From CPC320 sp002336405 (GTDB taxonomy: Bacteria; Pseudomonadota; Alphaproteobacteria; Rhodobacterales; Rhodobacteraceae), in the NCBI GenBank assembly GCA_949372595.1, contig CASIAN010000028.1:1-64000 (forward strand): a DNA stretch of 64,000 nucleotides, read 5' to 3'. The notes under the pieces were generated by a model. That model saw nothing but the letters and a program-made list of their open reading frames with translations. It was not told the origin of the DNA and did not search any database. A program made the translations under genes and the position numbers. Shown here piece by piece: positions 58,757 through 64,000 of this stretch (within the stretch, counting starts at the first letter, position 1; each line of letters starts with the position of its first letter).

Positions 58757-59803
58757 TCAGCTGTCATAATCGATGGCGTGACGCAGTTGGTCTTCGTATT
58801 CCAAGGCCCTGCCAGTGCCGAGCGCGACACAATTCAAGCTTTCTTCAGCAACCGATACAGCCAAGCCGGTTTGTTCGCGAAGGGCAAGGTCCATATCGTG
58901 CAATAAGGCGCCACCACCCGTCAGCATAACCCCACGATCAACAATGTCAGCCGCCAGATCTGGTGGCGTTGATTCCAGTGCCGTCATGACCGCTTCGCAG
59001 ATTGCTTGTACCGGTTCGGTGAGCGCTTCTGCAATCTGCGCTTGGGTGACTTCGGTCTCTTTTGGAATGCCGTTGAGCAGATCTCTTCCCCGGATTTGCA
59101 GCGCTGCGCCGCGTCCGTCGTCGGGCATCCTTGCTGTGCCAATCGTGGTTTTTATCCGCTCCGCGGTGGCCTCTCCCACTAATAAATTCTGTTGTCGGCG
59201 CAGATAGCTGATAATCGCTTCATCCATCCTGTCGCCTCCTACGCGAACCGAGCGCGCATAGACGATGTCTCCGAGTGACAGAATTGCCACTTCGGTGGTG
59301 CCGCCGCCAATATCGACAACCATATTCCCTGTAGGGTCGGTGATTGGCATGCCGGCGCCGATTGCGGCTGCGATCGGTTCGGCTATCAAACCGGCTTTGC
59401 GGGCGCCGGCACTGAGCACTGATTGACGAATCGCACGCTTTTCGACCGGAGTTGCGCCATGCGGCACACAGACGATGATTTTGGGTTTGGAAAACGTGCT
59501 GCGCCGATGGACTTTTCGGATAAAATATTTGATCATTTCCTCTGCGACATCAAAATCGGCAATGACGCCCTCGCGCATTGGTCTAATTGCCTCAATACTG
59601 CCGGGCGTTCTCCCCAACATCAGTTTGGCGTCTTCCCCCACAGCCAGGACCCGTTTGATACCGTCTTTGACATGATATGCGACCACCGAAGGTTCTGAGA
59701 GGATGACACCACGTCCTTTGACATAGACCAAGGTATTGGCGGTGCCGAGGTCAATTGCCATATCCTGAGAGAGCAGACCTCTTAAATTACCTAGTCCAAA
59801 CAT
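58757..59803 (-). CDS. mreB: Rod shape-determining protein MreB
   Basis: A 348-residue bacterial actin that guides lateral wall synthesis. Phosphate motif 1 is MAIDLGTANTLVYVKGRG, and motif 2 is NMVVDIGGGTTEVAILSLGD. The adenosine motif is VMLTGGGALLHDMDLALRE, and FIRKVHRRSTFSKPKIIVCV lies between. ATG 59803 (MFGLGNLRGLLSQDMAID) is preferred by homology; 59827 is in frame upstream. It is the first gene of mreB-mreC-mreD-mrdA-rodA. Confidence 0.98.
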   Translation of the reverse strand: MFGLGNLRGLLSQDMAIDLGTANTLVYVKGRGVILSEPSVVAYHVKDGIKRVLAVGEDAKLMLGRTPGSIEAIRPMREGVIADFDVAEEMIKYFIRKVHRRSTFSKPKIIVCVPHGATPVEKRAIRQSVLSAGARKAGLIAEPIAAAIGAGMPITDPTGNMVVDIGGGTTEVAILSLGDIVYARSVRVGGDRMDEAIISYLRRQQNLLVGEATAERIKTTIGTARMPDDGRGAALQIRGRDLLNGIPKETEVTQAQIAEALTEPVQAICEAVMTALESTPPDLAADIVDRGVMLTGGGALLHDMDLALREQTGLAVSVAEESLNCVALGTGRALEYEDQLRHAIDYDS

Positions 59804-60192
59804 AAGTTTATTTTCCAATCGGTTCATAACTTAAATTTCGCGTGGTTCAGGCGCGGCATGACCAACTTATAGGCTTGGAACTCGCCGTTTAAAAGGAAAA
59901 GATCTTGTTGGTTGGTTATTGGTCTAAAGATTTTGCCGTGGTTCGGGAATGGGGTACGTTCGCCGCGTGATTAGAGCACAGCACCGCCGGGCGCTTCGAC
60001 AGGGCAGTTGCAACTGCCAATGGAGTTTTTGAGCCGAATAAATTTCAAAATAATCTTGTGCAGAAGGAACTGGAAGAGTGTCTAGACCGCGCATTGGTCG
60101 GTTTCGCACGTTCTTAGGTCGGCTGGGTTGGGCATAAATATTGCGTTGGGGTACATCAAAGAGCGAGAGAAAAGTCATGGAGTCGGGTCAGG
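59804..60192. other. Divergent promoter region mreB / dehydrogenase
   Basis: About 390 bases without a supportable gene. It separates mreB from the divergent dehydrogenase gene and must contain both promoters. Short frames on both strands lack coding features. Confidence 0.5.
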
Positions 60193-62698
60193 ATGAAAAC
60201 ACATGTCAAAGCCTTGGTCGTAGGCGGCGGAGCCGTTGGAACCTCGATCGCATATCATCTGGCAAAAGCCGGGTGGCAGGACGTGATGTTGCTGGAGCGC
60301 GATGAGCTGACTAGCGGGTCGACTTGGCATGCTGCAGGCTTGCTGCCGTATTTTAATATGTCTTTTGCCACGACACATATTCATGATTATTCCATCAAAT
60401 ATTATAAGACCCTTGAGGCCGAAACCGGGCTCAACGCCGGCTTTTCTGTCGTCGGTAATTTGCGTATGGCGCAGACTGACGCGCGCATGGATGAGTATAT
60501 GGTCTATGCCACAACCGCTGAGACCTGCGGGGTGCCCTATGAATGGTTGTCGGCTGCACAGACAAAAGAGCGGTATCCACTGCTGAATTGTACAGATTTA
60601 AAGGGGGCTATTTTTCATCCCACGGATGGCTATATCAACCCCGCAGATGTGACCATGGCAATGGCAAAAGGCGCGCGCCAGCGCGGCGTGGTGATTGAGC
60701 GCAAATGGCAGGTCGATGGCTATCATTGGACCGGCAGCGACTGGCAGGTCACCTGTACCAAGATGACCGAAAAGGGTGGTAATCTTTTACCATCAGAAGA
60801 GCAGATCATCATCACCGCCGAGCATGTGGTGACTGCAACGGGCAATCACGCGCAGCGTACGGCCAATCTTTTGGGTCTCAAGATACCGGCCATCCCGGTT
60901 GAGCATCAGTTCATCGTGACCGAACCTGATCCCGATCTTGTGGCTTGGCGCGCTGCCGGCCACCCCGAGCATCCGGTGTTGCGGGATGCTGATGCCAAAT
61001 GGTATGTGCGCGAAGAGCGCGGCGGTTGGATTTTGGGCCCCTATGAGCGCAACGCGCCCGCACGCTTTGAATTTGGCGTGCCTGACAGTTTTCGCGCCGA
61101 TCTTTTTCCGCTTGATCTTGAACGGATCGAAGAAGAATACATGTCGATGATCCACCGTATTCCGTCCTCTGAAACAGTTGGCCTTAAGGATGATTTTAAC
61201 GGACCGATCTGTTACACACCAGATGGTAATCCGCTGGTGGGCCCCGCCCCCGGGTTGCGCAATATGTGGCTGGCTGAGGGCTTTAGCTTTGGCATCACCG
61301 CGGCGGGCGGCACCGGGCATTATCTGGCTCAGTTGATGGTTGAGGGGGAGGCCGAGATCGACATGGCTTCGCTGGATCCCAAACGCTATGGCCGTTGGAT
61401 GACCACCGAATATGCGGCGCGCAAAAACGAAGAATCCTATGAGCACGTCTATATTCTGCACCACCCCGATGAGGAGCGGGCCGCATGTCGGCCCCTGCGC
61501 ACGGCACCGGCCTATGACCGGCAAAAGGCGCGCGGCGCGCAGTTTGGCTGTGTCAACGGGTTCGAGCGGCCAAATTATTTTGGTCCGCTGGATGCGCCCG
61601 ACACCTTTGATCATGACGCCCGCAGCTTTCGTCGTGGTGGTTGGTGGCAATATGCAGTGGATGAGGCACGCGCCATCCGCCAGGGTGTTGGTCTGATCGA
61701 TGCCACTGCGTTCACCAAACACACCGTCAAAGGCCCTGGCGCGACGGCGTTTTTGGATTGGTTCACCACCAATAAGTTGCCGCGTGTCGGCCGCATCAAT
61801 CTCACCTATGCGCTGACCGCCCACGGCACCACGCGCACCGAATACACCATCGTGCGGCTGGCCGAGGATGAATATTACCTCGTCTCTGCAGGCGCTTGGA
61901 CCGACTATGACAGCGACTACCTGCGCAAGGCGGTGGCCGACAAAATGCCTGAGTTTGGCGCGATTGAAGTGCAGGACGTCACCACCCAATGGGGCGTTTT
62001 TGCGATTGCGGGGCCAAAATCCCGCGAGGTTCTAAGCGCGGTGATCAAAGACGCTGATCCCGCCAGCGCGCTGTCGAACAAGCGCTTTCCGTGGCTGTCG
62101 GCGCGCCAGATCGAATTGGGCATGTGCCCGGTCAATGCCATCCGCGTGGCCTATACTGGCGAGCTGGGCTGGGAATTGCACCACCCGATTGAAATGCAGA
62201 ACTACCTTTTTGACCTGTTGGAAGCAAGCAGGTGCGCCGCATGGGATGAAGCTGGTGGGCGGACGGGCGCAAAACTGGCTGCGGCAGGAAAAATCATACC
62301 GCGCCTTTGGCACCGAACTGGGCCGCGATGCCACCCCGCTTGAGGCTGATCTGCCGCGCTTTGTTGATCTGGGCAAAGAATTTCACGGCAAGGCCGCGAT
62401 GCAGGCGCTGGGCATCCGCTCGACCTGCGTGACGTTGTTGATCGACGGTCCGGACGATGCGGATCCGTGGGGCCGCGAGGCGCTTTATACGGCAGACGGC
62501 ACACGGGTCGGCCGCCTGACCTCGGGCGGTTATTCCGTGGCGTTCGAAAAATCCATCGGCATGGGCTATGTCAAGCCCGCGCATGCGGCGGTGGGCAGCA
62601 AGCTAAAGGTCAAAATCCTGGACCAGCTGTGGGACGCAGAGATTGTCGAAGACAGCCCCTACGACCCCAAAAACGCGGTTATTCGTGTGGATGGGTGA
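60193..62698 (+). pseudogene. Dimethylglycine/sarcosine dehydrogenase-like, one frameshift
   Basis: An FAD oxidoreductase fused to a GcvT-like folate-binding domain, about 835 residues if the frame is restored. The FAD site is VVGGGAVGTSIAYHLAKAGW, with the dimethylglycine/sarcosine dehydrogenase pattern LTSGSTWHAAGLLPYF. An FAO_M-type linker starts near 390, and the GcvT part covers about 430-830 (ATAFTKHTVKGPGATAFLDW, AYTGELGWELHHP). One extra A near 62226-62227 (GAAGCAAGCAGG, where GAAGCAGCAGG would keep frame) shifts DLLEA to a stop at 62341; the other frame continues AGAPHGMKLVGGRAQNWLRQ to 62698. Everything else is intact, so this is either a very recent mutation or a sequence error. 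It would demethylate N-methylated glycine compounds. Confidence 0.88.
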
Positions 62699-62849
62699 GG
62701 GGCAACAGCATTCTTTTGCGCCTTTATAAATAACCGTTTGCCACAACGAGGAGGACTTGTCTCACGGTTTGAAACCTTTGGGCGCAACTGCCTGAAGTGT
62801 CTGGTAAATGGTGCAAGCCCGCCAGTAGGGGGTTAGCGTTGCCCGCAGG

Positions 62850-63746
62850 TTAATGCTTGAAACAATTTTCTCTGTGCCAGGTAATAAATTCATGGCGGGG
62901 CCGCTCAGATGCTTTTGGGGGGACGATTAAACGGCCTGTGTCATTGATCATCGTCCGCACGGCATTGGCGTCATTGGTCTGGCGCGAAATCAATATTTCA
63001 AAATCATTTGAGAGGCTTACAAGTCCTCTGTCAAACATCCAGTGAGCAGTGCCGGACAGGGCCATTCCATTCGTGATAATGTCTGGTCCATTGTACTCAA
63101 CTGGACATATATGTGCGGCCTCGACTTCGGCCCTTCCTCCTCCATTGATCAGCCGAAGACCTGTAATTGCACAGCGTTCTTCATAAGCGCGTAAAACAGT
63201 TTTTCGGAAATTTCGGTCTCTTACAGAGCGCATGGTCAGTTGCGCGATTCGATCTCGTGGTGGGATACTATACTTGGCTTGAGTGTCTTCAAAGCCAGTG
63301 TTGTGCGATATTTGATCGACCCGCGGTAGAATTTTATCTGGCTGGCTAAGCCCTAGTTCAATTATTCTTGCAAAATCTATCGGGGAAATGGGACGAACGG
63401 CCGCCTGTGCACGACCTGAGATGCGCCCATCTTCATTCAGAAGGCCCTGCTCAACAATTTCATCCTGATTGCGAAATTGAACCGGGTCACCAAAATCTAG
63501 ATAGCTGCCCTTTTCAATCAGGGCAAAGAACATGTTTTGATTTTCCGGATCACTGACGATTTTCCGAACACGTGCCAGAGCGAAATAACCTTTGCTATTC
63601 TTGACCTTACTTGGCTCAAGATAAACTATCCAATCGCCTTCACATTGCCGTGCACGGCCTAGATACATTTTTGGAAATTGGTATTGTTCTGAGGGGACGT
63701 CGTTGTATGCTGAATCAGTTCTGTGGATGAATACACCAAATGCCAT
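62850..63746 (-). CDS. HNH endonuclease (HNH_2 type)
   Basis: A 298-residue protein whose C-terminal part (about 190-275) is an HNH nuclease domain of the HNH_2 type: AYEERCAITGLRLINGGGRA, EVEAAHICPVEYNGPDIITN, GMALSGTAHWMFDRGLVSLS. The N-terminal 130 residues (FGVFIHRTDSAYNDVPSEQY, FPKMYLGRARQCEGDWIVYL) look like a beta-rich DNA- or modified-base-recognition module. Stand-alone proteins of this layout are often modification-dependent or phage-defence restriction enzymes; no methyltransferase is adjacent. ATG 63746 (MAFGVF) is preferred over 63761. Base composition is lower in GC than in its neighbour, consistent with transfer. Confidence 0.85.
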   Translation of the reverse strand: MAFGVFIHRTDSAYNDVPSEQYQFPKMYLGRARQCEGDWIVYLEPSKVKNSKGYFALARVRKIVSDPENQNMFFALIEKGSYLDFGDPVQFRNQDEIVEQGLLNEDGRISGRAQAAVRPISPIDFARIIELGLSQPDKILPRVDQISHNTGFEDTQAKYSIPPRDRIAQLTMRSVRDRNFRKTVLRAYEERCAITGLRLINGGGRAEVEAAHICPVEYNGPDIITNGMALSGTAHWMFDRGLVSLSNDFEILISRQTNDANAVRTMINDTGRLIVPPKASERPRHEFITWHRENCFKH

Positions 63747-64000
63747 AGAATAATTTCTCATATTTTGGATGAAGTGTAAGTCTGGTTAGGTCAGAGAGCA
63801 AGGATTTTAAAGGACCAAAAACCTGATGTTAAATGTTAGGGTGAACCAAGCTTCAATTCTTCTAGTTGATTATTTTTGCTTATTTATTATGCTGTTAGCT
63901 GGTGCTTTCGATCAACTCGCCACGCACCGTGAGCGCCACCATATTGGCGCGTGACAAGTTAACTAACTTCCACTAATTTGCGTTTCACTCCTGCAAATGT
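63747..64000. other. Window end, no gene seen
   Basis: AT-rich sequence without a supportable gene or RNA up to the window edge. Confidence 0.5.

Noticed and set aside
62226..62232. Programmed ribosomal frameshift in the dehydrogenase gene
   Set aside because: There is no slippery heptamer or downstream structure, and homologues of this family are normally single continuous frames.

Overview
The window reads as chromosomal DNA of an alphaproteobacterium of the Rhodobacteraceae, most likely a marine Roseobacter-group organism. The basis is the gene set: a TIGR02300 (FYDLN) protein, TrcR, the malyl-CoA lyase Mcl1, COQ9, DUF1244, a PheS-ASCH-PheT block, a split Mrp antiporter, a Mre/PBP2/RodA operon and a GcvT-fused dimethylglycine/sarcosine dehydrogenase. 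No genus is claimed.

Positions 1-7400 are AT-rich and gene-poor: a decayed integrative element. A broken tyrosine recombinase gene (6090-7394) lies directly against the 3' end of tRNA-Ala(GGC) (7433-7508), the classical integration arrangement. The rest of the island holds small unknown proteins, a serine-resolvase pseudogene with three in-frame stops, another small gene with two in-frame stops, tandem TTG-start paralogues, a secreted fasciclin-domain protein and two very short intact frames (42 and 49 aa).

Positions 7600-33000 are mostly housekeeping and metabolism. They include a YgjP-like metallopeptidase, a GntR regulator, a secreted nuclease, accA, mcl1, a D-glutamate cluster (dgcN-dgcA-dat), pyk, rpmI-rplT, a lone methyltransferase, pheS-ASCH-pheT, ytoQ, mscL, an Lrp-type regulator, a GMC oxidoreductase, ppk2, rpsU, coq9, a quinone oxidoreductase and trcR. 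On the minus strand follow a capsule-export ATPase, a capsule-export membrane protein and kdsA, overlapping one another.

Positions 35800-46300 concern cation homeostasis. A nhaD-type Na+/H+ antiporter gene (35831-38214, minus) is cut in two by an IS481-like element and further decayed. Next to it is a complete-looking, translationally overlapping Mrp-type cluster in the order E-F-G-MbhD/E-B-C-D-D-small protein-D.

Positions 46400-54200 carry an ArsR-regulated permease with a clear operator, a Nudix hydrolase, a second DUF1611 (DgcN-like) gene translationally coupled to an ornithine/alanine-racemase-like PLP enzyme, a uracil-DNA glycosylase, an SseB-like protein and a 2-hydroxyacid dehydrogenase. 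Positions 54210-59803 are the mreB-mreC-mreD-mrdA-rodA cell-shape operon. The window ends with a dimethylglycine/sarcosine dehydrogenase-like gene broken by one extra base, and an HNH nuclease.

The best candidate for undescribed biology is the presence of two DUF1611 acyltransferase-like genes, each paired with a racemase of a different fold: an enolase-superfamily racemase with dgcN and a PLP racemase with its paralogue. This suggests a second D-amino-acid route built on the same logic as D-glutamate catabolism.
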